Shown here: positions 1 to 7,922 of the stretch, piece by piece | How the letters are laid out: every line of letters starts with the position of its first letter | Position numbering within the stretch: the first letter of the stretch is position 1 | From: Bacteroidales bacterium M3 | Lineage (GTDB): Bacteria > Bacteroidota > Bacteroidia > Bacteroidales > Muribaculaceae | Direction: 5' to 3' | NCBI GenBank assembly: GCA_001689445.1 | Contig: LUJN01000028.1 | Coordinates: 1-23,465, forward strand | DNA: 23,465 nt | Program-made: the position numbers and the translations under genes | Notes under the pieces: generated by a model | Seen by the model: the letters and a program-made list of their open reading frames with translations, nothing else | Databases searched by the model: none | What the model was told of the DNA's origin: nothing

Positions 1-2
1 TT

Positions 3-27
3 CCACATGCCAAAGGCATGTCCCTAC
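3..27 (-). repeat. GTAGGG-tagged palindrome, CATGCC type (copy R1)
   Basis: The arms ACATGCC (5-11) and GGCATGT (15-21) flank an AAA loop, and the foot of the hairpin carries CCCTAC (22-27), which is GTAGGG on the minus strand. It lies just downstream of the mfd stop codon. It is the only copy here with this stem sequence, but it shares the GTAGGG tag and the hairpin layout with the other copies. There is no T-tract, so it is not a classical terminator. Confidence 0.6.
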
Positions 28-91
28 AGATTGAGAAATCGGCGGTTTTGCACGCCTTACGGTAGGGTGGGCACAGGGTGGACAGTAGGAG

Positions 92-3000
92 TCAGATGGC
101 ATCGAGGGAGATGATGGTGTTGAGGAGGTCGACGGCGGTCTCGACGGTGGGCACTTGGTCGATGGCGAGGCTTCGGCGGTTGTTTTTCTCGCGTAGGCGG
201 CAGCGGCGCGGGTTGGCCTGCAGGTAGTTGAGGATGCGGCCAAACATCGGCGACTGGTAGTAGGCGCGGTTGGTGTCATCGACAAAATAGAGGTACATCG
301 TTTCCTGCTTGAGCACCACTTTCTCGATGCCGAGTTGTCGGGCGAGACGGCGCAGGCGTGGGACGCGCAGCAGTTCGGCCGTGACGCGGGGTATCTTGCC
401 GAAGCGATCCACAAGGCGGTCTTTGAACGCCATCAGGTCGGTCTCGCGCTCGATGGAGTCCAGCTCCTGGTACAGTGATATGCGCTCGCTCTCCTGGGGC
501 ACGTAGTAGGAGGGGAGCAGCAACTCCAGATCGCTCTCTATCACGCAGTCGGCGGCAAACTCCTGCGTGTCGTCGCCCGAACCGTCAGAGGCGGTCAGCG
601 TGTCGCTGAACTCCTCGTTTTTAAGTTCGGTGACAGCCTCCTTGAGTATCTTCTGGTAGGTCTCATAGCCGAGGTCGGCGATAAATCCGCTCTGCTCCGC
701 GCCGAGCAGGTTGCCCGCGCCGCGTATGTCGAGGTCCTGCATGGCGATATGGATGCCGCTTCCGAGGTCGGCAAAACTCTCAATGGCCTGTAGGCGTCGC
801 CGTGCTACGGGGGTGAGCGGGTTGTGCGGCGGCACCATCAGATAGCAGAATGCCTTGCGTGAGCTGCGCCCCACGCGGCCGCGCAGCTGGTGAAGCTCGC
901 TGAGGCCGAATCGGTGGGCGTCGTTGATGATAATCGTGTTGACGTTGGGCATGTCCACGCCGCTCTCGATGATGGTGGTGGCGAGCAGTATGTCGTAGTC
1001 GTGGTTGGCAAAGTCGATGATTGACTTCTCAAGCCTCTCGGGGGGCATCTGACCGTGGGCGACTATGGTACGGGCATCGGGCACGAGCCGCTTTACCATT
1101 GCTTCAAGGTCATACAGCCCTTCGATGCGCGGATTGACGATAAACACCTGTCCGTTGCGCGACAACTCGAAGTTGACGGCTTCAAGCAGCACGTCGTCGT
1201 TCAGCGTGCTCACGTTGGTGACAATGGGATAGCGGTTGGCGGGCGGTGTGGTTATGGCCGAGAGGTCGCGTGCGCCCATCAGTGAGAACTGGAGCGTGCG
1301 CGGTATCGGCGTGGCCGACATCGTGAGGGTGTCGACGCTGACCTTCAGCTGCTTTAGCTTCTCTTTCACGGCCACGCCAAACTTCTGTTCCTCGTCCACG
1401 ACGAGCAGTCCGAGGTCCTTGAATTTTACCTCCTTGCCGATGAGTTTGTGGGTGCCGATGAGGATATCTATCTTGCCGTCGGCGAGGTCGGCGATTATCT
1501 GCTTGGCCTGCTTGGGGCTGCGTGCGCGGGAGAGGTAGTCGACCCTGACGGGAAAATCCTTCAGGCGGTCCTTGAACGTGTTGTAGTGCTGGTAGGCGAG
1601 TACGGTCGTGGGCACGAGAACGGCGGTCTGCTTGCCGTCGGTGGCGGCCTTGAAGGCGGCGCGTATGGCGACTTCGGTCTTGCCGAACCCCACATCGCCG
1701 CATATAAGGCGATCCATCGGCCGCTCGCTCTCCATGTCGGCTTTCACCTCCTGCGTGGCCCGCAGCTGGTCGGGGGTGTCCTCGTAGATGAATGATGCCT
1801 CCAGCTCCTGCTGCAGGTAGCTGTCGGGGGCAAACGCGTGTCCTTTCTCGTCCTTGCGCGCAGCGTATAGCTTGATGAGGTCTCGGGCTATATCCTTTAG
1901 CTTGCTCTTGGTGCGTTCCTTCACGCGGTTCCATGCGCCTGTGCCGAGTTTGTTGATTTTAGGCTCCACCCCCTCCTTGCCGCGATATTTGGCGAGCTTG
2001 TGGAGCGAGTGGATGGAGACAAACAGGATGTCGTCGTTGGCATAGGTCAGCTTTATCATCTCCTGCTTGCGGCCGTTCATCTCGGTGCGGAACAGCCCGG
2101 CAAACCGTCCTACACCGTGGTCGACGTGCACGATGTAGTCGCCCACCTCGATGGAACTCAACTCCTTGAGCGACAGGGCGAGTTTCCCTGAACGGGCCTT
2201 GTCGCTCTTGAGGCTGTATTTGTGGAAGCGGTCAAATATCTGATGGTCGGTGAAGACGCATATCTTTCCCGGATGGTCGACAAACCCCTCGTGGAGGGTC
2301 GAGAGCACGGGCTGGAACGGGATGTCGTCGCCACGGTCGGCGAATATCACTTTCAGTCGCTCTATCTGCTTGTCGCTGTCGCTCAGTATGTAGAGCGTGT
2401 AACCGTCGGCAAGCAACTTCTTGAACGAGTCGGAGATGAGGTCGAAGTTCTTGTGGTATACCCCCTGGGGCGTGCAGTCGAAGTTGATGGCCGACTTTGC
2501 CGCCATGTCGGGGGCTGCCGCCGTAAACCGCAGTTGGCGGAACGTGTCGAGCCTTGTGGCGAAGCTGTCGGCGTCAATCACCTGATTCATGGCGTTGCGG
2601 TCGCCCTCTTGGGCTATTGACGCGCTGTCTGAGAATGTCTGCGAGGCGATGGCGTGTATGCGCTCGACGGTGAACGCGGCATCGCGCAGGCATATCAGCG
2701 TATCGTCGCCGATGAAGTCGAGCAGGCTTGTGCCGCGCGACTGTAGGGCGACATTTGAGGTGACGGCAATCTCATCCATACGCTGCTCCGAAAGCTGGGT
2801 CTCGATGTTGAAGGTGCGTATCGAGTCTATCTCGTCGCCGAAGAAGTCAACGCGGTATGGCAGTTCGTGGCTGTAGCCGAAAATGTCGAGTATGGAGCCG
2901 CGCACGGCAAAGTGCCCCGGCTCGTAAACATAGTCGGTTTCGATAAACCCGTTGTCGCGCAGCCATTTCTCCACCTCGGTCATGTCGATGGGCTCCCCTT

Positions 3001-3439
3001 TGGCGAGCCGCAGGGTGTGGCGGTCGATGCTCTCGCGTGTTGCCACGCGCTCGGCCAGGGCCTCGGGCGAGGTGACGACAAAGCGCGGTGCGCGGTCGGT
3101 GTGCCACGCGTTTAGGGCCTCGGTGCGCAGTATCTGCGACGGGGCGTCAATCTGCCCGTACTTTATGTCCCGCTTATATCCCGAGGGGAAGATGAGCACC
3201 TGCACCTCGCCGAGTATGCGCGAAAGGTCATGGTAGAGGTATCCAGCATCGTCGGGCGAGTCGCCCACGACAAGCACCGGCTCGCGTCTTGGCGCCATCG
3301 CGGCAAGCATCAGGGCGGGACTCGACCCCGCCATGCCGTAGAGCGTGATGTGCCTTGTACGCGATGACGACAGCGCGTGTTGCAATGCCTTACGGCGTGT
3401 CGCCGACAGGAATATCCGGCTTAGCTCCTTTATATCCAT
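92..3439 (-). CDS. mfd: Transcription-repair coupling factor Mfd
   Basis: Mfd is a DNA translocase that removes RNA polymerase stalled at lesions and recruits UvrA for nucleotide excision repair. The 1115 residues are close to the usual full length. The N-terminal part resembles the UvrB-like module (about 1-350). The RNA polymerase interaction domain follows at about 430-490, including VGDYIVHVDHGVGRF. The helicase motor carries Walker A GDVGFGKT (581-588), DEEQ (682-685), SATPIPRT (708-715) and QLRGRVGR (851-858). The C-terminal TRCF domain covers about 970-1075. All key motifs are intact. The start MDIKELSRIF fits family N-termini. The S41 protease gene lies upstream on the same strand, across a 265-nt gap full of palindromic repeats, so shared transcription is uncertain. 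I saw no convincing promoter of its own. Confidence 0.97.
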   Translation of the reverse strand: MDIKELSRIFLSATRRKALQHALSSSRTRHITLYGMAGSSPALMLAAMAPRREPVLVVGDSPDDAGYLYHDLSRILGEVQVLIFPSGYKRDIKYGQIDAPSQILRTEALNAWHTDRAPRFVVTSPEALAERVATRESIDRHTLRLAKGEPIDMTEVEKWLRDNGFIETDYVYEPGHFAVRGSILDIFGYSHELPYRVDFFGDEIDSIRTFNIETQLSEQRMDEIAVTSNVALQSRGTSLLDFIGDDTLICLRDAAFTVERIHAIASQTFSDSASIAQEGDRNAMNQVIDADSFATRLDTFRQLRFTAAAPDMAAKSAINFDCTPQGVYHKNFDLISDSFKKLLADGYTLYILSDSDKQIERLKVIFADRGDDIPFQPVLSTLHEGFVDHPGKICVFTDHQIFDRFHKYSLKSDKARSGKLALSLKELSSIEVGDYIVHVDHGVGRFAGLFRTEMNGRKQEMIKLTYANDDILFVSIHSLHKLAKYRGKEGVEPKINKLGTGAWNRVKERTKSKLKDIARDLIKLYAARKDEKGHAFAPDSYLQQELEASFIYEDTPDQLRATQEVKADMESERPMDRLICGDVGFGKTEVAIRAAFKAATDGKQTAVLVPTTVLAYQHYNTFKDRLKDFPVRVDYLSRARSPKQAKQIIADLADGKIDILIGTHKLIGKEVKFKDLGLLVVDEEQKFGVAVKEKLKQLKVSVDTLTMSATPIPRTLQFSLMGARDLSAITTPPANRYPIVTNVSTLNDDVLLEAVNFELSRNGQVFIVNPRIEGLYDLEAMVKRLVPDARTIVAHGQMPPERLEKSIIDFANHDYDILLATTIIESGVDMPNVNTIIINDAHRFGLSELHQLRGRVGRSSRKAFCYLMVPPHNPLTPVARRRLQAIESFADLGSGIHIAMQDLDIRGAGNLLGAEQSGFIADLGYETYQKILKEAVTELKNEEFSDTLTASDGSGDDTQEFAADCVIESDLELLLPSYYVPQESERISLYQELDSIERETDLMAFKDRLVDRFGKIPRVTAELLRVPRLRRLARQLGIEKVVLKQETMYLYFVDDTNRAYYQSPMFGRILNYLQANPRRCRLREKNNRRSLAIDQVPTVETAVDLLNTIISLDAI

Positions 3440-3492
3440 TTCTCTACCTTTATAATTTATATATTGTGGATGTCAAGATTGTTGATTGCAAA

Positions 3493-3518
3493 GTAGGGGC
3501 GCTATATATAGCGCCCGC
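3493..3518 (+). repeat. GTAGGG-tagged palindrome, CGCTATA type (copy R2)
   Basis: GTAGGG opens the element and is followed by a near-perfect palindrome: GGGCGCTA, a short TATA core, TAGCGCCC, ending in GC. The same stem recurs at 5812, 15973 and 16031. It lies in the gap between mfd and the S41 protease gene. No T-run follows on either strand. Confidence 0.75.
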
Positions 3519-3586
3519 GAGCTGACAGGGGGTTAATATTTTGCCCGTGCGGAGGGCGTAGCAAAGGTTCCCAACAGGCTTGAAAT

Positions 3587-3613
3587 GTAGGGACGCAGCC
3601 TGCTGCGTCCGGG
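3587..3613 (+). repeat. GTAGGG-tagged palindrome, ACGCAG type (copy R3)
   Basis: GTAGGG (3587-3592) leads into the perfect 8-bp stem GGACGCAG (3591-3598) and CTGCGTCC (3603-3610), closed by the loop CCTG. The stem sequence is unrelated to R2, but the tag and layout are the same. It faces R4, 26 nt away, in inverted orientation. Confidence 0.7.
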
Positions 3614-3641
3614 ATTGATGTTTTGCTGTTTGCAAATTCGC

Positions 3642-3665
3642 GGTCGCGACAGGTCGCGACCCTAC
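3642..3665 (-). repeat. GTAGGG-tagged palindrome, TCGCGA type (copy R4)
   Basis: GGTCGCGA (3642-3649) and TCGCGACC (3654-3661) form a perfect 8-bp stem. The loop reads CCTG on the minus strand, the same loop as R3. The tag CCCTAC (3660-3665) is GTAGGG on the minus strand. R3 and R4 therefore form a facing pair between the S41 protease stop codon and mfd. Confidence 0.7.
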
Positions 3666-3704
3666 TTTTGGGTTGGCAATTTTCCAAGTCCCGCAACATT
3701 CCTC

Positions 3705-5411
3705 CTACATTTTCCTGGATTTTTTCGCGCCGCTATCCTTGGCGGGGGAGAGGAGGGCGTTGTAACGCTGGCGGTCGTTGAGTATTTCGGCGGCGCGGTC
3801 GAGCGTCTCGTCGTGCTTTAGGTTCTCGATTATCTCGCCGCGCTGGTAGTAATACCTCTTTATTATCTCCGGGGCAAGAATCTCTTCGATGGCCTTGCGG
3901 TTGATGTCAAGGTCGTGGTCGAGGTTGTGTTTGAGCATCCCTTCAAGCACGGCAAACTGTGCCTCCACGCTGTCGTTCATATAGCCCTCGGTCTTGACTA
4001 TCTCGCGCAGGCTGCCGAGCGACTTCTCGCATACACGGTCATACTGGAACCGTGCCGGGTCAATCGACTGCTTGAAGTCGGTGAAAATCTCGTCGGTGAC
4101 GGTAAAATCCTCGGCCGGCGGTATAGTCGGATGAGTGGCCGCATAGCGTGTGGCATAGTCAAACGCCCAATTGTCGCGGAATATATTATATGTCAACCTG
4201 TTGGCCTGAGGGTAGGTTATCGTCACATCGGGGGTGATGCCGCCACCGTCGCGCACCTCGCGTCCATGTGCAGTCTTGTAGACATTTGTGAGGCTGTCGG
4301 GGATGCGTGCCACCGAGCCGTCGGGGTTGCGGTGGGAGTAGTCGATTGCCTGGATGAGGCGCCCGCTGGGGATGTAATATTTGGCAACGGTCACTTTCAG
4401 CATCCCGTCGTAGGGGAGGGGGCGTGTCGACTGCACGAGACCCTTGCCGAATGAACGCGCGCCGATGACGACGGCGCGATCGAGGTCCTGTAGCGCGCCG
4501 GCCACAATCTCCGCAGCCGAAGCGGAGCCGCCGTCGATGAACACTGCGAGGGGTATCTCCGTGTCGATGGGTGCCGAGGTCGTCTTGTAGATTTTCTCGT
4601 TGAGGAGGCTTTTGCCGCGTGTGCGCAGCACCTCGGTGTTCTTCGGCACAAAATAGCTCACGATTTTCACGGCAGCCTCAAGCAAGCCGCCGCCATTGCC
4701 CCGAAGGTCAAGCACTATCGACTTGACACGCGGGTCTTTTTTCAGCTCCACGAGCGCGTCGCGCACCTCCTTGGCGGCTTTGTCGGTGAAAGATGTCAGG
4801 TAGATGTAGCCGATGTTATCCTTCACCACGGCATGGTAGGGGACTGCCGGCATCTGTATCTTGCGTCGGGTGATGTCAAATGTCAGTATCGAGTCCTCCA
4901 CGTATGGGCGTTGCACCTTGACGCGGAATGTTGTCCCCGCCTGTCCCTTGAGCCGCTCGCTCACCTGTGCGCTTTTCCATCCGTCGACTTTGGTGGTGTC
5001 TATCATCAGTATGCGGTCGCCGGCACGCAGTCCCGCCTCTTGCGCGGGGCTACCCTCATAAGGCTCGGAGATGTAGACATGCCTGTCGCGCTCCATGATG
5101 TAGGAGCCGATGCCGCCATACTCGCCGCTTGTCATCGTGGCGAAGTCGTCCTGACTCTTTGCCGAGATATACTCCGTGTAGGGGTCTATGTCGTTGAGCA
5201 TCGCCGAGATGGCCGTGTTGATTGACTTCTCTGCATCTATGGTGTCGACATAAAACACCTGCAGCTCCTTGTAGAGCGAGTTGAAGATGTCGAGGTTGCG
5301 GGCTATCTCGGCCTTGTCGCTGCGTGTGGCCGCGAGTGCTGCGGGGACAATGGCCGCTGCAACGGCTGCCGCCGCCATAAATCGTAATATGCTCCTATGG
5401 GTCAGTCTCAT
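3705..5411 (-). CDS. S41-family C-terminal processing peptidase (CtpA/Prc type)
   Basis: This is an exported serine protease that trims or degrades envelope proteins from their C-termini. I chose the ATG at 5411 (568 aa) over the one at 5459. It begins directly with a signal peptide (MRLTHRSILR, then an alanine-rich hydrophobic stretch to about 28), and the upstream ATG lies almost at the expected transcription start. A PDZ domain follows (about 90-170, with GIGSYI and GLRAGDRI). The S41 catalytic core holds the probable nucleophile Ser298 in GGSASAAEI and the general base Lys323 in SFGKG, a Ser-Lys dyad with the usual 25-residue spacing. The lysine-rich tail after about 520 is poorly conserved. 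A -7 box lies at 5471-5478. Substrates cannot be read from the sequence. Confidence 0.93.
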   Translation of the reverse strand: MRLTHRSILRFMAAAAVAAAIVPAALAATRSDKAEIARNLDIFNSLYKELQVFYVDTIDAEKSINTAISAMLNDIDPYTEYISAKSQDDFATMTSGEYGGIGSYIMERDRHVYISEPYEGSPAQEAGLRAGDRILMIDTTKVDGWKSAQVSERLKGQAGTTFRVKVQRPYVEDSILTFDITRRKIQMPAVPYHAVVKDNIGYIYLTSFTDKAAKEVRDALVELKKDPRVKSIVLDLRGNGGGLLEAAVKIVSYFVPKNTEVLRTRGKSLLNEKIYKTTSAPIDTEIPLAVFIDGGSASAAEIVAGALQDLDRAVVIGARSFGKGLVQSTRPLPYDGMLKVTVAKYYIPSGRLIQAIDYSHRNPDGSVARIPDSLTNVYKTAHGREVRDGGGITPDVTITYPQANRLTYNIFRDNWAFDYATRYAATHPTIPPAEDFTVTDEIFTDFKQSIDPARFQYDRVCEKSLGSLREIVKTEGYMNDSVEAQFAVLEGMLKHNLDHDLDINRKAIEEILAPEIIKRYYYQRGEIIENLKHDETLDRAAEILNDRQRYNALLSPAKDSGAKKSRKM

Positions 5412-5470
5412 ACTTGTGGTAAAACGTGGGATTTCTAAAATGAGTGCTAAGTTACACATTTATATAACAT

Positions 5471-5478
5471 CAAACGTA
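5471..5478 (-). promoter_or_regulatory. Promoter -7 box for the S41 protease gene
   Basis: On the minus strand the sequence reads TACGTTTG, matching the Bacteroidota consensus TAnnTTTG. The predicted transcript starts near 5465, leaving a leader of about 54 nt before the ATG at 5411. The -33 element is weak: no TTG at the expected 19-20 nt spacing. Confidence 0.55.
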
Positions 5479-5537
5479 GCAAATTGCTCAAAATTGAGTT
5501 AAAAACCATTTTTAGCCGAAGTTTTTCTCTCAAGTTG

Positions 5538-5568
5538 TTGCATATGTCAAAATTTGCCATTAATTTTG
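5538..5568 (+). promoter_or_regulatory. Promoter for the tRNA-Asn pair
   Basis: TTG (5538-5540) is followed after 20 nt by TAATTTTG (5561-5568), a clean Bacteroidota housekeeping promoter. Transcription would start near 5575, about 30 nt upstream of the first mature tRNA. Confidence 0.75.
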
Positions 5569-5604
5569 CAGCGCAATTCCCCAAAAGGGGGATGTCGCGC
5601 ATCC

Positions 5605-5678
5605 GCTTCAATAGCTCAGTCGGTTAGAGCATCTGACTGTTAATCAGAGGGTCGTTGGTTCAAGTCCATCTTGAAGCG
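5605..5678 (+). tRNA. tRNA-Asn(GTT), first copy
   Basis: The acceptor stem GCTTCAA pairs with TTGAAGC (5671-5677). U8-A9, the D arm GCTC/GAGC and the T loop TTCAAGT are all present. The anticodon GTT lies at 5639-5641. The discriminator is G5678 and CCA is not encoded. It is the first of a tandem pair. The T stem has an unpaired T-T at positions 50-64, shared with the second copy. Confidence 0.96.
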
Positions 5679-5689
5679 CAAAAACACTT

Positions 5690-5763
5690 GCTTCAGTAGC
5701 TCAGTTGGTTAGAGCACCTGACTGTTAATCAGGGGGTCGTTGGTTCAAGCCCATCCTGAAGCG
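5690..5763 (+). tRNA. tRNA-Asn(GTT), second copy
   Basis: The acceptor stem GCTTCAG pairs with CTGAAGC (5756-5762), and the anticodon GTT lies at 5724-5726. It starts 11 nt after the first copy. It differs at six positions: 7/66 and 27/43, both compensatory pairs (A-T to G-C and T-A to C-G), plus one D-loop and one T-loop base. CCA is not encoded. Confidence 0.96.
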
Positions 5764-5764
5764 C

Positions 5765-5798
5765 AAGTCCCGCCACCACCGTGGCGGGACTTTTTTTT
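5765..5798 (+). terminator. Rho-independent terminator after the tRNA-Asn pair
   Basis: AGTCCCGCCAC (5766-5776) pairs perfectly with GTGGCGGGACT (5781-5791) around a CACC loop, and a run of eight T follows. This is a strong intrinsic terminator that ends the tRNA operon and insulates rimP. Confidence 0.92.
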
Positions 5799-5811
5799 CT
5801 TTACGTAAAAA

Positions 5812-5836
5812 GTAGGGCGCTATACATAGCGCCCGC
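5812..5836 (+). repeat. GTAGGG-tagged palindrome, CGCTATA type (copy R5)
   Basis: GTAGGG is followed by the stem GGGCGCTA (5815-5822) and TAGCGCCC (5827-5834) around TACA. It is one G shorter than R2 at the tag/stem joint. It lies between the tRNA terminator and the rimP promoter. The rest of 5837-5969 is A+T-rich, and I see no other feature in it. Confidence 0.72.
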
Positions 5837-5969
5837 GACAGGCGGGGGCACGCACGGATGGCTATATTGGAATTGATGTTGTTATTTTGCTAATAAATAC
5901 TATAAAACAATAAATAAATATAAATAGAATGGGCGGGGATTGGTATGGGGGCGGTTTATATGCTTATTA

Positions 5970-6001
5970 TTTGGCTGTGGCGTAAAAAAGAGTTATCTTT
6001 G
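5970..6001 (+). promoter_or_regulatory. Promoter of the rimP-nusA-infB operon
   Basis: TTTG (5970-5973), a 20-nt spacer and TATCTTTG (5994-6001) match the Bacteroidota -33/-7 consensus very well. Transcription would start near 6007, giving a leader of about 110 nt before rimP. I found no convincing leader structure. Confidence 0.8.
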
Positions 6002-6117
6002 CCAGCGGAATAGATGGAGGGGGCTGCGGCTTCCTCTATTTTATGTTCCTCCGTGACAGCGGCCTTCCGATGCTACGAGCCCGGAAGGTGCGCTATTGTA
6101 TTATCCAAATCGAAGTA

Positions 6118-6585
6118 ATGATAGACAAGAACCTACTCACCGAGACAATCACGAAGTCAATCGCAGGCACCGACCTGTTTCTCGTTGACGTGACCGTAAG
6201 CCCCGCCAACTCGATAGTTGTCGAGGTCGATAGCCCGACAGGGGTCGATATTGATGCCTGCGCCCGTATCACCCGCGATATAGAGGCGGCATTTGACCGC
6301 GATGTCGAGGACTACGAGCTGGAGGTCGGCTCTGCCGGCTTGACTGCTCCGTTCAAGGTCAAGGGGCAGTATGAGAAGAATATCGGCAACGATGTCGAGG
6401 TGCTCACCACCGACGGGCGTAAGCTCAAAGGGCGGCTCACGGAGGTGGGGGAGGACACGTTTACCATCGAGGTGACGCGCAAGGTCAAGGAGCCGGGGGC
6501 AAAACGCCCTGTCGAGGTGGCCGAGCCGCTGACTCTCGGATATGACCAGACCAAAAGTGTGAAATATTTAATACAATTCAAATAA
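6118..6585 (+). CDS. rimP: Ribosome maturation factor RimP
   Basis: RimP binds the 30S subunit during assembly. The 155-aa product has the expected length and two-domain form: an N-terminal alpha/beta domain containing DVTVSPANSIVVEVDSPTGV and the conserved DACARITRDIE region, followed by a small SH3-like C-terminal barrel. The conserved EVGSAGL patch corresponds to the family's EVSSPGLDRPL motif. The frame is open back to 6043, but I chose the ATG at 6118 because MIDKNLLTETI aligns with family starts and the upstream residues look like untranslated leader. It is the first gene of the classic rimP-nusA-infB operon, with 19 nt separating it from nusA. Confidence 0.95.
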   Translation: MIDKNLLTETITKSIAGTDLFLVDVTVSPANSIVVEVDSPTGVDIDACARITRDIEAAFDRDVEDYELEVGSAGLTAPFKVKGQYEKNIGNDVEVLTTDGRKLKGRLTEVGEDTFTIEVTRKVKEPGAKRPVEVAEPLTLGYDQTKSVKYLIQFK

Positions 6586-6604
6586 AATATAACAGAAGAC
6601 CCCT

Positions 6605-7861
6605 ATGGCAAAGAAAGAGGAAAGCATCAACATGGTGCAGACATTCGCCGACTTTAAGGAGCTGAAAAATATAGACAAGACCACGATGATAAGCGTCCTG
6701 GAGGAGTCGTTCCGCAACGTTCTCGCCAAGATGTTCGGCACCGACGAGAATCTTGATGTCATCATGAATCCCGACAAGGGTGACGTGCAGATATTCCAGA
6801 ATCTTGAGGTTGTGCCCGACGGCGAGGTGGAAAACCCTAACCTGCAGATAAGCCTCTCCGACGCCCGCGCCGATCAGGATCCCGATGCCGAGATAGGCGA
6901 GGAGCACACTAAGGAGATAATATTCGCCGACTTCGGCCGCCGCGCCATCCTCAATCTGCGCCAGACGCTCCAGTCCAAGATTCTCGATCTGCAAAAGGAG
7001 GCGATATACGCCAAATTCAAGGAGTTGGAGGGCGAACTCGTGTCGGGTGAGGTCTACCAGACATGGAGCAAGGAGACCTTGCTGCTCGATGACGACAAGA
7101 ACGAGCTGCTTCTGCCCAAGAACGAGTCGATACCCGGCGACTTCTTCCGCAAGGGTGAGACCGTGCGTGCGGTAATCGCCAATGTCGACAACAAGAACAA
7201 CAACCCCAAGATTACCGTGTCGCGCACCAATGAGAACTTCCTGCGCCGCCTCTTTGAACTTGAGGTTCCCGAGATACACGACGGGCTTATCGTCATCCGT
7301 GCCGTTGCCCGTATCCCTGGAGAGCGAGCCAAGATAGCCGTCGAGAGCTACGACGACCGCATCGACCCCGTGGGCGCATGTGTCGGCGTGAAAGGCTCCC
7401 GCATCCACGGCATTGTACGCGAGCTGCGCAACGAGAATATCGACGTCATCAACTACACTTCCAACCCCTCCCTCTTCATCCAGCGTGCCCTCAGCCCCGC
7501 AAAGATTTCCTCCATCCGTCTCAACGAGGAGGAGAAGAAGGCCGAGGTGTTCCTCCGTCCCGAAGAGGTGTCGCTCGCTATCGGCAAAGGCGGCCTCAAC
7601 ATCAAGCTCGCCTCGATGCTGACAGGCTACGTCATCGACGTATACCGCGATGCCGAGGAGGCCGACGAGGACGACATCTACCTCGATGAGTTCAAGGACG
7701 AGATCGACGCATGGGTCATCGACGCGCTCAAGAATATCGGCTGTGTCACCGCCAAGGCTGTCCTCAACGCTCCCCGCGACTTCCTCGTGGAGAAGGCCGA
7801 CCTGGAGGAGGATACCGTCGACCACGTGCTTGACATCCTGCGCGCCGAGTTTGAGGACTAA
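6605..7861 (+). CDS. nusA: Transcription termination/antitermination factor NusA
   Basis: NusA binds RNA polymerase and nascent RNA to control pausing, termination and antitermination. At 418 aa it has the shorter Bacteroidota form, without the long C-terminal acidic repeats of enterobacteria. The N-terminal polymerase-binding domain covers about 1-130. The S1 domain (about 135-200) begins at LVSGEVYQTW. Two KH domains follow, with VGVKGSRIHGIVRELRNENID near 260 and LAIGKGGLNIKLAS near 325. The tail is acidic (EEADEDDIYLDEF) and ends in a helix-hairpin-helix-like segment. Its position between rimP and infB is the usual one. Confidence 0.97.
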   Translation: MAKKEESINMVQTFADFKELKNIDKTTMISVLEESFRNVLAKMFGTDENLDVIMNPDKGDVQIFQNLEVVPDGEVENPNLQISLSDARADQDPDAEIGEEHTKEIIFADFGRRAILNLRQTLQSKILDLQKEAIYAKFKELEGELVSGEVYQTWSKETLLLDDDKNELLLPKNESIPGDFFRKGETVRAVIANVDNKNNNPKITVSRTNENFLRRLFELEVPEIHDGLIVIRAVARIPGERAKIAVESYDDRIDPVGACVGVKGSRIHGIVRELRNENIDVINYTSNPSLFIQRALSPAKISSIRLNEEEKKAEVFLRPEEVSLAIGKGGLNIKLASMLTGYVIDVYRDAEEADEDDIYLDEFKDEIDAWVIDALKNIGCVTAKAVLNAPRDFLVEKADLEEDTVDHVLDILRAEFED

Positions 7862-7922
7862 TCCGCCCTCTCGCCCCGCCACCTCTCCCCCAATAACAAT
7901 ATAGCAATCACATAAACTTCAT

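Noticed and set aside
61..82. GGTAGGGTGGGCACAGGGTGG as a further GTAGGG element
   Set aside because: The tag is present but no inverted repeat follows it, so it does not fit the family.
1182..1934. A 250-codon frame inside mfd on the same strand
   Set aside because: It is a shifted-frame reading of mfd with Arg/His/Gly-rich composition. Mfd itself is intact, so there is no frameshift to explain it.
3450..3699. Two short minus-strand open frames (61 and 65 codons) between mfd and the protease gene
   Set aside because: They are read through the palindromic repeats R2-R4 and have no coding character.
6578..7882. A 434-codon open frame on the minus strand
   Set aside because: It is exactly antisense to nusA, its composition (long Val/Leu/Gly/Glu runs) is that of a reverse-frame shadow in G+C-rich DNA, and no family is recognisable.
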